DNA from: an uncultured Pseudomonadota bacterium
GTDB taxonomy: Bacteria > Pseudomonadota > Alphaproteobacteria > RF32 > CAG-239
DNA length: 64,000 bases
Direction: 5' to 3'
Assembly (NCBI GenBank): GCA_902763535.1
Contig: CACWSG010000002.1
Coordinates: 62,001 to 126,000, forward strand
The translations under genes were made by a program, and so were the position numbers. Shown here in pieces: positions 53,044-61,409 of this stretch (position 1 is the stretch's first letter; each line of letters opens with the position of its first letter). The notes below the pieces were generated by a model. It was not told the DNA's origin. It was given only the letters and a program-made list of their open reading frames with translations, and did not search any database.

Positions 53044-53919
53044 TTGCTAAGCAAAAAGGACTTGCTCAATTTAGAAGGACTTTTTATGCTCTACGCAGTC
53101 AAAATCAGTGATGGCAAAGTCATGGCTGCTAAAAATATGAACACTTCCATCGACACCCTTAACAAATATCTTGAAATTCTCGAACACGAAATGGGGTCAA
53201 GCCTCATATCGGTCAATGACCGCCGCTGTTCTTTGACTCACTATGGCGAAAAGGTTTTCTCCATTGCCGAACAAATCGTCAAAAGCCTCAAACAAGCCTA
53301 CACCCTCAAAGAAAGAGAAAAAGCGGTCAAAGGCGAAGTTCGCATTGCTTGCAATCGCACGCTTAAACCGATTTTAAACAACAAATCTTTAGAAACTTTT
53401 TTAGATAAATATTCTGATATTTCTCTTTCAATTGACGCTTTCGATTCTCTAAAAGATATTGGTTTTAATGACTATGATTTGTGCCTGAGCTGTGATTTTC
53501 CGCATGACGAGAATTTGATTGTCTTGCTTTCCAAAGAAAGCCCTTGCGGATTTTTTGTATCCAATAATTATCTCAGCAATCACGCAAAACCGCAATCATT
53601 AGATGATGTTTTGCAAAACCATCGCCTTATTATGAATCGCGATTGGCTGAAAAATTTTCAGTCTGACACGGTAAAACCAGCCAAAAACCTTTGCTTGTCC
53701 AACAGCACGATGGTTGTCAGCGAAATGGTTACCTCAGGCGGCGGAGTCGGTATAATTCCTTTGCGTTTGGCCAAAAAATCGCCTGATCTGGTATGCCTAA
53801 ACCAGATAAAATGCAACATAAACTCCAAAATATATCTTTTATCTCATCGTGAAACCAAAGATATTCCGCGCATCCGCGTTGTTATAGACTATTATAAAAA
53901 GCTGTTGGAAAACTTTTAA
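53044..53919 (+). CDS. LysR-type transcriptional regulator
   Basis: 291 residues from a TTG start with CGGAG 9 bases upstream. The N-terminal winged helix (5-64; LEGLFMLYAVKISDGKVMAAK, MNTSIDTLNKYLEILEHEMGSSLI) is atypical but recognisable, followed by a linker helix and a periplasmic-binding-like effector domain (EVRIACNRTLKPIL, MVTSGGGVGIIPLRLAKK). Lies divergent from the GH15-like gene with about 215 bases between; AACTTGCAAAGTT at 52908-52920 is a possible binding site. Effector unknown. Confidence 0.82.
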   Translation: MLSKKDLLNLEGLFMLYAVKISDGKVMAAKNMNTSIDTLNKYLEILEHEMGSSLISVNDRRCSLTHYGEKVFSIAEQIVKSLKQAYTLKEREKAVKGEVRIACNRTLKPILNNKSLETFLDKYSDISLSIDAFDSLKDIGFNDYDLCLSCDFPHDENLIVLLSKESPCGFFVSNNYLSNHAKPQSLDDVLQNHRLIMNRDWLKNFQSDTVKPAKNLCLSNSTMVVSEMVTSGGGVGIIPLRLAKKSPDLVCLNQIKCNINSKIYLLSHRETKDIPRIRVVIDYYKKLLENF

Positions 53920-53921
53920 GT

Positions 53922-55235
53922 CTACGGCAACAAAGGCGACCATGCCGGATCTGACGCATCGGCCGGAGTAATGATTTGGCGCTCGTTATATCCGGTTAAA
54001 TCAATGGAATAGAGTTTGACCGGCGGAGTTGAGCGTCCGGTGCCCTTGTCTTGTCTGAAATACATCAGAACACGGCCATTCGGTGACCAAGTCGGACCTT
54101 CAACCAAATATCCCGAAGCCAGCAAACGCTCCCCTGAGCCGTCGGGATACATCACCCCGATATAAAACTGACCATTCGCCATTTTGGTAAAAGCAATATA
54201 GTCGCCGCGCGGTGACCACACCGGAGTTGCATATCTTCCGGTGCCAAAGCTGATACGTTTGGCATCGCTTCCATCAGCATTCATAACATAAAGTTGCTGG
54301 TTGCCGCCGCGGTCGGAGTTGAAAACAATCTGACTGCCGTCCGGTGAATAACTCGGACTGGTATCAATGGCGCGACCATAGGTTAACTGTTTGCTCTTGC
54401 GGGTTTTTAGGTCCATTTCATAAATATTGGTTTTGCCGCCCGAAGCATAAGACATCAAAATCTTGGAGCTGTCCGGTGAAAAACGCGGTGCAAAAGTCAT
54501 ACCGGGGAAATTACCCAACAACATCTGCTGTCCCGATTCGATATCCAACAAATAAACTCTTGGCGAATTATTGGCATAAGACATATAAGTAATTTTTTGC
54601 AAGTTTGGTGAAAATCTCGGAGTTAAAGCCATTGCCGTCCCATTGGTCAAAAATTTGTGATTCTCACCGTCTTGATCCATAATCGCCAAGCGTTTGATAC
54701 GGCGAGTGGCCGGACCGGATTCTGAAACATAAACAATGCGCGTATCAAAATACCCCTTTTCTCCGGTCAAATGTTCATAAATTGCATCAGCAATCACATG
54801 GGCGATTCTGCGCCAGTTATCTTTGGTGGTGGTATAAGATTGACCGGTAACCTGACTCTCGCCATAAACATCCCACAAACGAAAAGAGACTTTTAACTGC
54901 CCGTTTTGCCCCTCTTCAATTGCGCTCTGCACCAAAGCTTGAGCTTTAATCGCTTTCCAATCCAAAAACTCCGGCTCTTGGCTCATTGAAGAAAATTCTT
55001 GAATATAGCTGTCTTCATCAATAATTCTGAACAGTCCGGAACGCTCCAAATCGGCCTCCACAACTTTGAGAATTTTACTTCCCTGCTGCCCGATAAAAAA
55101 TCCGTCATGGATCATCTCCGGTATGGCAATCGGCATCGGATCACGCATCGCACCCGAAACATCTATCGCCAAATCAGCCCTTGCCGGCAACGCCAACAAC
55201 AAAACAGCCAAAAACGCCAAAATCTTAGATTTCAT
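53922..55235 (-). CDS. tolB: Tol-Pal system protein TolB
   Basis: Periplasmic beta-propeller of the envelope-constricting Tol-Pal system. 437 residues: signal peptide (1-20, ending ARA), N-terminal domain (to about 165) and propeller repeats with the DxxxPSxSPDGxxIxF pattern ([42 protein letters not shown] and others), ending PAWSPLLP. Complete. tolQ, tolR, tolA and pal are not adjacent, so the normal cluster is broken here. Confidence 0.96.
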   Translation of the reverse strand: MKSKILAFLAVLLLALPARADLAIDVSGAMRDPMPIAIPEMIHDGFFIGQQGSKILKVVEADLERSGLFRIIDEDSYIQEFSSMSQEPEFLDWKAIKAQALVQSAIEEGQNGQLKVSFRLWDVYGESQVTGQSYTTTKDNWRRIAHVIADAIYEHLTGEKGYFDTRIVYVSESGPATRRIKRLAIMDQDGENHKFLTNGTAMALTPRFSPNLQKITYMSYANNSPRVYLLDIESGQQMLLGNFPGMTFAPRFSPDSSKILMSYASGGKTNIYEMDLKTRKSKQLTYGRAIDTSPSYSPDGSQIVFNSDRGGNQQLYVMNADGSDAKRISFGTGRYATPVWSPRGDYIAFTKMANGQFYIGVMYPDGSGERLLASGYLVEGPTWSPNGRVLMYFRQDKGTGRSTPPVKLYSIDLTGYNERQIITPADASDPAWSPLLP

Positions 55236-55303
55236 CTTTTTCCCCTCAATTAAAAACTGTTAATTGGATAATAGCTTGGATTTATTAAAAATCAATTAGC
55301 AGC

Positions 55304-55327
55304 TTGACAATTTCCCTCAAGTTTATT
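55304..55327 (+). repeat. Left copy of a 24-bp direct repeat flanking the barrel gene
   Basis: Identical over 24 bases to 56398-56421. The unit begins CTTGACAATTTCCCTCAAG, contains the inverted pair CTTGA/TCAAG and ends TTTAT. It starts 69 bases upstream of the tolB start. Confidence 0.9.
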
Positions 55328-55368
55328 GTTACTATTGAATGCTCAAACCAAAAAAGTTTTTGCTTCTA

Positions 55369-55409
55369 AAGAAGAGGATATATGTTGCCACATATCCTCT
55401 TCTTTTTAA
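55369..55409. terminator. Terminator of the outer-membrane barrel gene
   Basis: 14-bp perfect stem AAAGAAGAGGATAT (55369-55382)/ATATCCTCTTCTTT (55393-55406) 26 bases after the stop. Confidence 0.8.
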
Positions 55410-55434
55410 TGAAATTAGAACTAGTTAGAACAAA

Positions 55435-56106
55435 TTAGAAATTATATCTTAAACCCATATAAACCTCATTAGCGGTTACATCAAGTTTTTCTTTTTCATT
55501 ATATATAGCGCCCGCACCGGCATCCCCTGTTCCAGAAACTGAGATATCACCACAATCAATGTATCTGTAACCGGCATCAAAAGCAATGTGCTCGTTAACA
55601 TCGTAGGTTACACCAGCTCCAATTTGCCAAGCAAATTTTGTTTTGCTAAGTGATTTACCCCACTCTTCGCTCCAATATTGGTCTTTGGCTTTTAATTTAG
55701 CATAACCGATACCACCTGTAATATAAGGGGTAATTTTGGTTCCGGTATTGATATCGTAAAAAGCGTTGATCATATATGTTTGGACTTCAACTTTGGTGTT
55801 AAATTTATCATCATCTTGGTTAATATATGTTTTTTTAGCATCAGCTTTTTTACTATATTCCAGTTCAGCCCTAAAAGCTCCGTAAGGAACATTTACTTTC
55901 GCACCAACAGCTATGGCTCCACCCAAACCTTTATCTCCAATGTCGTATGTTCTTTTATCTGTTCCATAATCATCGGAATAAGTTAGTTCAGCATCAACAT
56001 CAGAATATAGTATCTTAGCTCCAACATAAGGATTTAGATCAAAAGCATTTGCATTGAAAGCAAACATCGTACCGGCAACACCGGCGAGTAATAAAGTTTT
56101 TTTCAT
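55435..56106 (-). CDS. Small outer-membrane beta-barrel protein
   Basis: 223 residues with signal peptide (MKKTLLLAGVAGTMFAFNANA). The mature chain begins FDLNPYVGAKILYSD and has eight alternating amphipathic strands (GAFRAELEYSKKADAKKTYI, YMINAFYDINTGTKITPYITGGIGYAKLK, FAWQIGAGVTYDVNEHIAFDAGYRYIDCGD) and the terminal Phe of a barrel (EVYMGLRYNF). This is the OmpA-like/opacity type. AAGGAAG precedes the ATG. Expression is probably controlled by the structured leader upstream. Confidence 0.85.
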   Translation of the reverse strand: MKKTLLLAGVAGTMFAFNANAFDLNPYVGAKILYSDVDAELTYSDDYGTDKRTYDIGDKGLGGAIAVGAKVNVPYGAFRAELEYSKKADAKKTYINQDDDKFNTKVEVQTYMINAFYDINTGTKITPYITGGIGYAKLKAKDQYWSEEWGKSLSKTKFAWQIGAGVTYDVNEHIAFDAGYRYIDCGDISVSGTGDAGAGAIYNEKEKLDVTANEVYMGLRYNF

Positions 56107-56127
56107 ATCATAACTTCCTTTTTATAG

Positions 56128-56341
56128 TTAAAAATAAATCGCCTTGATGAGAGGCGACTGGAAGTTAGAACCTATTGTGCAAATAGTGCGGTATATTGAC
56201 CGCAAGGCTTATTTTACCGCCTTCCAGTCATCTATATAAATAACCGTTAGGCATGTAAAATTTAACGTCTGTATAACAAAGACGTGCACACAGAGGGTTC
56301 TAAACCTCACATTGGTAATCAACCAATGCAAGGATAGGCTA
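56128..56341 (-). promoter_or_regulatory. Structured leader or small RNA upstream of the barrel gene
   Basis: No protein-like frame is present. Plus-strand coordinates of pairings: CATTGGT 56310-56316/ACCAATG 56322-56328; ACGTCT 56265-56270/AGACGT 56280-56285; GACTGGAAG 56156-56164/CTTCCAGTC 56221-56229, enclosing GCGGT 56188-56192/ACCGC 56199-56203; and TTAGAACC 56165-56172/GGTTCTAA 56296-56303, which crosses the previous stem as a pseudoknot. On the minus strand the last hairpin TCGCCT/AGGCGA (56139-56157) is followed by TTTATTTTT, a terminator-like end, 20 or so bases before the ribosome binding site. A possible promoter is TTGACA (56359-56364) with TAGCCT (56336-56341). Confidence 0.6.
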
Positions 56342-56397
56342 TTCTAAAACTTATTGATTGTCAAATTAAATTTGCTACTACATGGAATCATCAACCT

Positions 56398-56421
56398 CTT
56401 GACAATTTCCCTCAAGTTTAT
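56398..56421 (+). repeat. Right copy of the 24-bp direct repeat
   Basis: Exact copy of 55304-55327. It sits directly before yqgF; TTGACA inside it and TAAAGT at 56421-56426 (16-base spacing) could act as a promoter for that gene. Confidence 0.9.
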
Positions 56422-56424
56422 AAA

Positions 56425-56892
56425 GTGGTTTGTATGGAAATACGTGAATTTAAATCTTTATTACCCAAGGGTAAGGCTGTTTTGGGGTTTGATTACGGTG
56501 AAAAGCGTTTGGGCGTTGCCGTATCTGACCTGTTGTTGATGACAGCCAACCCTGTTACCATTATTCAACGCACCACTTGGGATAAAGATTTAACCCAGAT
56601 TAAAAAAATTATAGCGGAAAAAGAAGTCGGTGGCTTGGTCTATGGCCTGCCGTTGCAGATGAACGGCGAAAAAGGCGAAACTGCCGACAAGGCGCAAAAA
56701 TTTGCCCTTAAATTAGCTCAAGAAATCAATTTACCCTACATCTTTTGGGACGAACGCTTATCTTCCCGAGCAGTAGAAAATTTCCTCATCTCCGAGGTGG
56801 ATATGTCGCGCGCCAAACGCAAACAAAAACTTGACGCGAATGCCGCCGCCTACATCTTGCAAGGGGTTTTAGATGCTTTTTCATATTGCTGA
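56425..56892 (+). CDS. yqgF: Holliday junction resolvase-like YqgF/RuvX
   Basis: RNase H-like nuclease implicated in 16S rRNA 5' processing. 155 residues; the first GTG/ATG codons (56425 or 56434) are alternatives. AVLGFDYGEKRLGVAVSD (18-35, catalytic Asp), GGLVYGLPLQMNGEKGE and FWDERLSSRAVENFL, then KQKLDANAAAYILQGVLD complete the family pattern. The 3' end overlaps the convergent amidase by 43 bases. Confidence 0.93.
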   Translation: MVCMEIREFKSLLPKGKAVLGFDYGEKRLGVAVSDLLLMTANPVTIIQRTTWDKDLTQIKKIIAEKEVGGLVYGLPLQMNGEKGETADKAQKFALKLAQEINLPYIFWDERLSSRAVENFLISEVDMSRAKRKQKLDANAAAYILQGVLDAFSYC

Positions 56893-57581
56893 GCAATATT
56901 GCTCAACACTTCCCTAAAATTACTTGGCTCCTTGAAATCTTGAATTGTCTGCGGCAAGTCTTTTTCAATGTTCCACACATCTTCCTTATAGCCGATTGTT
57001 TGCGGCAAAAACCGCCGACAAAAAGCCAACTTGGCCGCCTTCAAATCGGTTGTATCATAACCGATTGTTTGTAACAATTCTTTTTCATCACTATTTTGAA
57101 CGGCGTATTTAAACAATTTATCACCCCACAAACCGATACCTTTATCGGCCAGCTCCTGCCAAAAAAAACATTTTCCCGGATCGGCTTTGCGCGTTGGTGC
57201 CACATCTGAATGTCCGACAATATTTTGCGGCAAAATTTTATATTTTTTTATCAGCCTGCTCAATAGTTCAATCAAAGCATTTTTTTGCCTTTGGCTAAAA
57301 GGTTTTTGCCCCAAAGTCGGCGAAGTCAATTCTATCCCGATTGAACGAGAATTTATATCCGTCTTTCCGCCCCAAGAAGAAATTCCCGCGTGCCATGCCC
57401 GATGTTTTTCGCCCACCATTTGCACCACTTGCCCGTCTTCACCTATCACATAATGCGAACTGACTCGATGTTTGGTAAACGACTCAACAATATTTTCCGG
57501 CGTATGCGCCGTGCAATGCAACACAATCATTTCTATTTTGCTTTTTCGCTCATCATAAAAAGGCAACAACTTTCTTCGCAT
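56850..57581 (-). CDS. N-acetylmuramoyl-L-alanine amidase, AmpD-like
   Basis: 243 residues, no signal peptide. Amidase_2 zinc enzyme: first ligand His22 in MIVLHCTAH, SSHYVIGEDGQVVQMVGEKHRAWHAGIS, NSRSIGIELTSP and last ligands in NIVGHSDVAPTRKADPGKCFFW. The C-terminal 80 residues (LLQTIGYDTTDLKAAKLAFCRRFLPQTIG) look like a peptidoglycan-binding helical bundle. Cytosolic location and NagZ in the same window fit anhydromuropeptide recycling (AmpD role). The laccase-domain gene upstream is 3 bases away. Confidence 0.9.
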   Translation of the reverse strand: MRRKLLPFYDERKSKIEMIVLHCTAHTPENIVESFTKHRVSSHYVIGEDGQVVQMVGEKHRAWHAGISSWGGKTDINSRSIGIELTSPTLGQKPFSQRQKNALIELLSRLIKKYKILPQNIVGHSDVAPTRKADPGKCFFWQELADKGIGLWGDKLFKYAVQNSDEKELLQTIGYDTTDLKAAKLAFCRRFLPQTIGYKEDVWNIEKDLPQTIQDFKEPSNFREVLSNIAQQYEKASKTPCKM

Positions 57582-57584
57582 ACC

Positions 57585-58364
57585 CTATTTCCTCAACACT
57601 ATTGCCGACATCTGTGCCGCAAATCCACCGTTTTCTTTAACGATTCCCTGATGGGTAAACCGCCGATAACTATAATATTCCGGCTCATTTTCATAGGTAT
57701 CATGACCTGATGCCGTCACATTTTCAATCCCGTAATTTTTTAATTTATCAACACAAAATCTTTCCAAATCAAACAGATAGTGGTCGTTTACTCCTGCCGC
57801 AAAATATTTTTCATAACTTTTATCTTTTTGCTGAAAAGTCTGATAAAATCCCGCATCAACTTCATACGATTTTTGTGCAATACACGGTCCCACCGCCGCC
57901 GCAATATTTTGTTTTTTTGCTCCCTTTTGCACCATCAAATCAATCGTGTTTTCTATCACACCCTTAAATGCTCCGCGCCAGCCGGCGTGTGCCGCTCCGA
58001 TTATCCCGCTTTTAGCATCTTCCAACAAAATCGGCGCACAATCTGCCGTCCGCAAAGCCAAAATAACCTCAGGGCAATCGGTCACTAAACCATCGCCCTC
58101 CAATTCCAAACAACTGGGTTTATCGACATAAAAAACTTTTGCGCTGACTCCTTGATTCAACAAAACCAAATTTTTTTCGCTCAAACTAAAATATTCCGCG
58201 GCAATTTTCAAATTTTGTCGCCATTCTGCCTCGCTGTCACAACCCTTAGGGCTGATATTCAAACCGGCAAAAACTCCTTGGCTTACTCCGCCCTTACGCC
58301 CGAAAAATTGGTGCTTATTTTGCAAATTCGGAGCAACCCAACTCATCGAAACGATTCTCCGCAT
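57585..58364 (-). CDS. Laccase-domain protein (YfiH/PgeF, polyphenol oxidase family)
   Basis: 259 residues. The copper/zinc-site residues typical of the family are visible: HGQ-like NQGVSAKVF, TDCPEVILALRTADCAPILLED, and IGAAHAGWRGAFKGVIENTIDLM with C-terminal SGHDTYENEPEYYSYRRF. Members act as purine nucleoside phosphorylase/adenosine deaminase-like enzymes and, as PgeF, edit mis-incorporated amino acids in peptidoglycan precursors. It lies in a minus-strand run with the amidase and deoB, which fits both a wall and a nucleoside role. Confidence 0.9.
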   Translation of the reverse strand: MRRIVSMSWVAPNLQNKHQFFGRKGGVSQGVFAGLNISPKGCDSEAEWRQNLKIAAEYFSLSEKNLVLLNQGVSAKVFYVDKPSCLELEGDGLVTDCPEVILALRTADCAPILLEDAKSGIIGAAHAGWRGAFKGVIENTIDLMVQKGAKKQNIAAAVGPCIAQKSYEVDAGFYQTFQQKDKSYEKYFAAGVNDHYLFDLERFCVDKLKNYGIENVTASGHDTYENEPEYYSYRRFTHQGIVKENGGFAAQMSAIVLRK

Positions 58365-59530
58365 TTAAGCTTCAGCCCCAAAACTTCTGCCACGGTTTGC
58401 CCGATATCCGAAAAAGTTTGGCGCAAGCCGACATCTTGAGGTTTTACCGTTTGCCCAAACATCAAAACCGGTATCTGCTCTCTGGTATGATCGGTTCCCT
58501 TGGCTGTCGGATCGTTTCCGTGATCAGCACAAATAAAAGCCACATCATCTTTTTGCATCAAATTGGCAAATTTGGGTAACATTTTATCAAATTCTTCCAA
58601 AGCTTGGGCATAACCGATTAAATTGCGCCGATGTCCATACAGCATATCAAAATCCACAAAATTGGTAAAAATCAAACTTCCATCCGGTGCCTCGTTCATG
58701 GCTTCAAAAGTTTTTTCCCACAAAGCCGGATGACCGGACGCCAACTTTTTCTCAACCACGCCCGATCCGGCAAAAATATCGCTGATTTTGCCCACAGCTA
58801 TAACTTTATGACCATTTTCTTTGGCAATATCCAACAATGTCTTATCCAACGGCGGAACTGAATAGTCATGACGATTGCCGGTGCGCACAAACTCTCCGCT
58901 TTTTTCTCCGACAAAAGGACGAGCAATAACTCGAGCTATATTATAAGGCTTAACTTCCTCATAAACAATTTGGCATAAGTCGTATAACTTTTGCAATCCG
59001 AAATATTTTTCGTGTGCCGCTATCTGAAAATTGCTGTCTGCCGAAGTATAGCCGATGGGCATTCCGGTCTTGATATGTTCCTCGCCCAATTCCTGAATAA
59101 TCACCGTACCGGACGCCGCTTTATTGCCTAAAAAACTTTTCACCCCGGCTCGTTTGCAAATTTTTTCCAGCAATTCTTGCGGAAATGATGGATAATCCGG
59201 ATTAAAATAACCCCAAGGTTTCAGCACCGGAACTCCGGCAATCTCCCAGTGTCCGGAAGTTGTATCTTTCGCCAAACTAATTTCTTGGCAATGCCCAAAT
59301 TTTGCGGGCAAATTTATCTCCGCGCCTTCTTGCGAAAGGCTGCGATTGCTGTTGCTGGCCGCATTAGCTGCTTTAACCAACCCTAATTTTGCCAAATTGG
59401 GAATTCGCAAATTCGGATAATTATCGGCAATATGCCCAAAAGTATCTGCCCCCGCATCACCGAATTTGTCAGCATCCGGCGCTCCGCCGATTCCAAAGGA
59501 ATCCATCATCAAAATTATTGCTCTTGCCAT
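58343..59530 (-). CDS. deoB: Phosphopentomutase
   Basis: Interconverts ribose (deoxyribose) 1- and 5-phosphate in nucleoside salvage. About 395 residues from MARAIILMMDSFGIGGAPDA; ATG at 59536 is an alternative with poorer spacing to AAGG. Metal-site motifs MDSFGIGGAPDADKFGD, AKDTTSGHWEIAG (phosphorylated Thr), VDFDMLYGHRRN and ICADHGNDPTAKGTDHTREQIPV are complete. It overlaps the laccase-domain gene by 22 bases, suggesting translation coupling. Confidence 0.95.
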   Translation of the reverse strand: MARAIILMMDSFGIGGAPDADKFGDAGADTFGHIADNYPNLRIPNLAKLGLVKAANAASNSNRSLSQEGAEINLPAKFGHCQEISLAKDTTSGHWEIAGVPVLKPWGYFNPDYPSFPQELLEKICKRAGVKSFLGNKAASGTVIIQELGEEHIKTGMPIGYTSADSNFQIAAHEKYFGLQKLYDLCQIVYEEVKPYNIARVIARPFVGEKSGEFVRTGNRHDYSVPPLDKTLLDIAKENGHKVIAVGKISDIFAGSGVVEKKLASGHPALWEKTFEAMNEAPDGSLIFTNFVDFDMLYGHRRNLIGYAQALEEFDKMLPKFANLMQKDDVAFICADHGNDPTAKGTDHTREQIPVLMFGQTVKPQDVGLRQTFSDIGQTVAEVLGLKLKCGESFR

Positions 59531-59543
59531 TTTCATCAACCTT

Positions 59544-60968
59544 TTAAGGAATATAAACTGTATGAATCATATTGGTTCTGCCTTTGCAATTCAGCGGAAA
59601 TCCGGCAGTAATAATAATGTGATTGCCGGATTTGGCATAACCGGCTTCTTTGGCATATTTCACCGCACAAGCTTCCACATTGGAAAACTTTTTAAAGCTT
59701 TCTTTATTAACTCTCGGTTTTACACCCCAAACAATCCCCAATTGTCGAGCTATTTTAATATCCGGTGTAAGCGCCAAAATCGGCAAGGCCGGACGTTCGC
59801 TGGCAGTTAAAAAGGTTGTAAAACCTGAAGCCGTATAGCTTATAATTGCGCTGACATTTTTCAAAGAAGACGATATTTCCGACGCTGCAAAAGTTATTGC
59901 ATCTGCTTCCGTTGCCATAAAAGGATGTTTGCGCGATGAATTCATCAATTCAAAAAACAGCGGATCTCCTTCGACTTCCCTAACAATTTTGTGCATCATT
60001 TTAACCGCCTCTGCCGGATATTTACCGGCTGCGGTCTCCGCCGACAACATCACTGTATCCGCACCATCATAAACCGCTGTTGCCACATCGGAAACTTCGG
60101 CTCTGGTAGGTGTCGGATAATTTATCATCGATTCCAACATTTGGGTTGCCACAATCACCGGCTTGGCCTGCATTCTGCAAAGTTTAACAATTTTTTTCTG
60201 CAAAATCGGTACTGTCTGTATCGGACACTCAACCCCCAAATCACCGCGGGCAACCATTATTCCGTCAGCTTCTTTTACAATATTATCCAAATCATTTATT
60301 GCTGATGGTTTTTCCAACTTAGCAATAATTCTGACTTTGTTGCCGACCAGTTTACGCAATTCTTTTACATCTTCCACTCTCTGCACAAAAGACAACCCAA
60401 CCCAATCAACATCATGCTTCAGCGCAAATTCGATATCTTTTTTATCCTTTTTTGTAATCGCCGAAATATTGAGGTCCGTATCCGGCAAATTAACACCTTT
60501 ATGCGAAGAAATGTAACCGCCGACTTTTACTGTTGTTTCAATTTTATCTTTGCTGCATTTAACAACTTTCAGCTCAATATATCCGTCATTTACCAGCAAA
60601 ATTTCACCCGGTTTAACTGCCGAAAAAATCTCTTTATGCGGCAAACAAACTCTTTTTTCATCACCCGGTTTCGGATTCGTATCCAAAACAAATTTTTGCC
60701 CGTCTTTCAATAAAACCTTTTCTGCGGCAAAATCCCCTACTCGCAGCTTGGGACCTTGCAAATCTGCCAAAATTGTAATCAGCCGACCTTTTTCTTTCTC
60801 CAGTTTGCGAATAATTTTAATTCGCTGTTCATGTTCTTTGTAAGTTCCATGGCTAAAATTAATACGAAAAGCATCTGCTCCGGCATCAATTAATTTTGCA
60901 ATTTGTTCCTTTGTAGCTGAAGAAGGTCCGATTGTTGCCAAAATTTTAGTATGGGTATCTAGAGGCAT
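59544..60968 (-). CDS. pyk: Pyruvate kinase
   Basis: Last step of glycolysis. 474 residues: TKILATIGPSSATKEQI at the start, RINFSHGTYKEHE, ILADLQGPKLRVG, the active-site IIAKLEKPSAINDLDNIV, MVARGDLGVECPI, and TADTVMLSAETAAGKYPAEAV. The C-terminal allosteric domain is present. AAAGGAG lies before the ATG. It begins the minus-strand run pyk-deoB-laccase-amidase. Confidence 0.97.
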   Translation of the reverse strand: MPLDTHTKILATIGPSSATKEQIAKLIDAGADAFRINFSHGTYKEHEQRIKIIRKLEKEKGRLITILADLQGPKLRVGDFAAEKVLLKDGQKFVLDTNPKPGDEKRVCLPHKEIFSAVKPGEILLVNDGYIELKVVKCSKDKIETTVKVGGYISSHKGVNLPDTDLNISAITKKDKKDIEFALKHDVDWVGLSFVQRVEDVKELRKLVGNKVRIIAKLEKPSAINDLDNIVKEADGIMVARGDLGVECPIQTVPILQKKIVKLCRMQAKPVIVATQMLESMINYPTPTRAEVSDVATAVYDGADTVMLSAETAAGKYPAEAVKMMHKIVREVEGDPLFFELMNSSRKHPFMATEADAITFAASEISSSLKNVSAIISYTASGFTTFLTASERPALPILALTPDIKIARQLGIVWGVKPRVNKESFKKFSNVEACAVKYAKEAGYAKSGNHIIITAGFPLNCKGRTNMIHTVYIP

Positions 60969-61107
60969 AAAAAACTCCTTTCCTAAAAAAACTATCAGGC
61001 TATAATATAATAAAAATAAGTTAATAAGGGGTTATTTTTCCGCTTGTCAAACCGGATTTTATTTGCTATCTGTTTAGCAATCACAAAAAATTTTAAGGAG
61101 ATTACAA

Positions 61108-61362
61108 ATGAGCGAAGAAAAACATGATGTTGGTGGAATTGCAGCTGACCGTTTGCGTTCTTTGGTTGAACGCATTGAGCGTTTGGAAGAAGAAAAAAAA
61201 GCCTTATCCGGTGACATTCGTGATATTTTTGCTGAGGCCAAATCGGCCGGTTTTGACACCAAAATTATGAAAGCTGTTATAAAATTACGCAAAATGAACG
61301 CCGCTGACCGTGAAGAACAGGAAGCTCTTTTGGATGTTTATCGTCAGGCTTTAGATGTCTAG
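61108..61362 (+). CDS. gapR: Nucleoid-associated protein GapR (DUF2312)
   Basis: 84 residues. GapR coats overtwisted AT-rich DNA ahead of replication and transcription in Alphaproteobacteria and is essential in Caulobacter. GGIAADRLRSLVERIERLEEEKKALSGDIRDIFAEAKSAGFD is nearly the family consensus, then TKIMKAVIKLRKMNAADREEQEALLDVY. AAGGAG stands 8 bases before the ATG. One of the strongest class markers in the window. Confidence 0.95.
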   Translation: MSEEKHDVGGIAADRLRSLVERIERLEEEKKALSGDIRDIFAEAKSAGFDTKIMKAVIKLRKMNAADREEQEALLDVYRQALDV

Positions 61363-61378
61363 ATTTTATTTTTTTTAG

Positions 61379-61408
61379 AAAAAAAGATGCCTCAATGGCA
61401 TCTTTTTT
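61379..61408. terminator. Bidirectional terminator between gapR and fliX
   Basis: AAAAAAGATGCC pairs with GGCATCTTTTTT around TCAAT; T runs on both strands. Confidence 0.92.
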
Positions 61409-61409
61409 A

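Noticed and set aside
56107..56424. Structured leader as tmRNA, 6S RNA or SRP RNA
   Set aside because: No tag-peptide frame with CCA-ending acceptor, no long bulged rod of 6S type and no GGAAGC-type SRP apical loop could be found on either strand.
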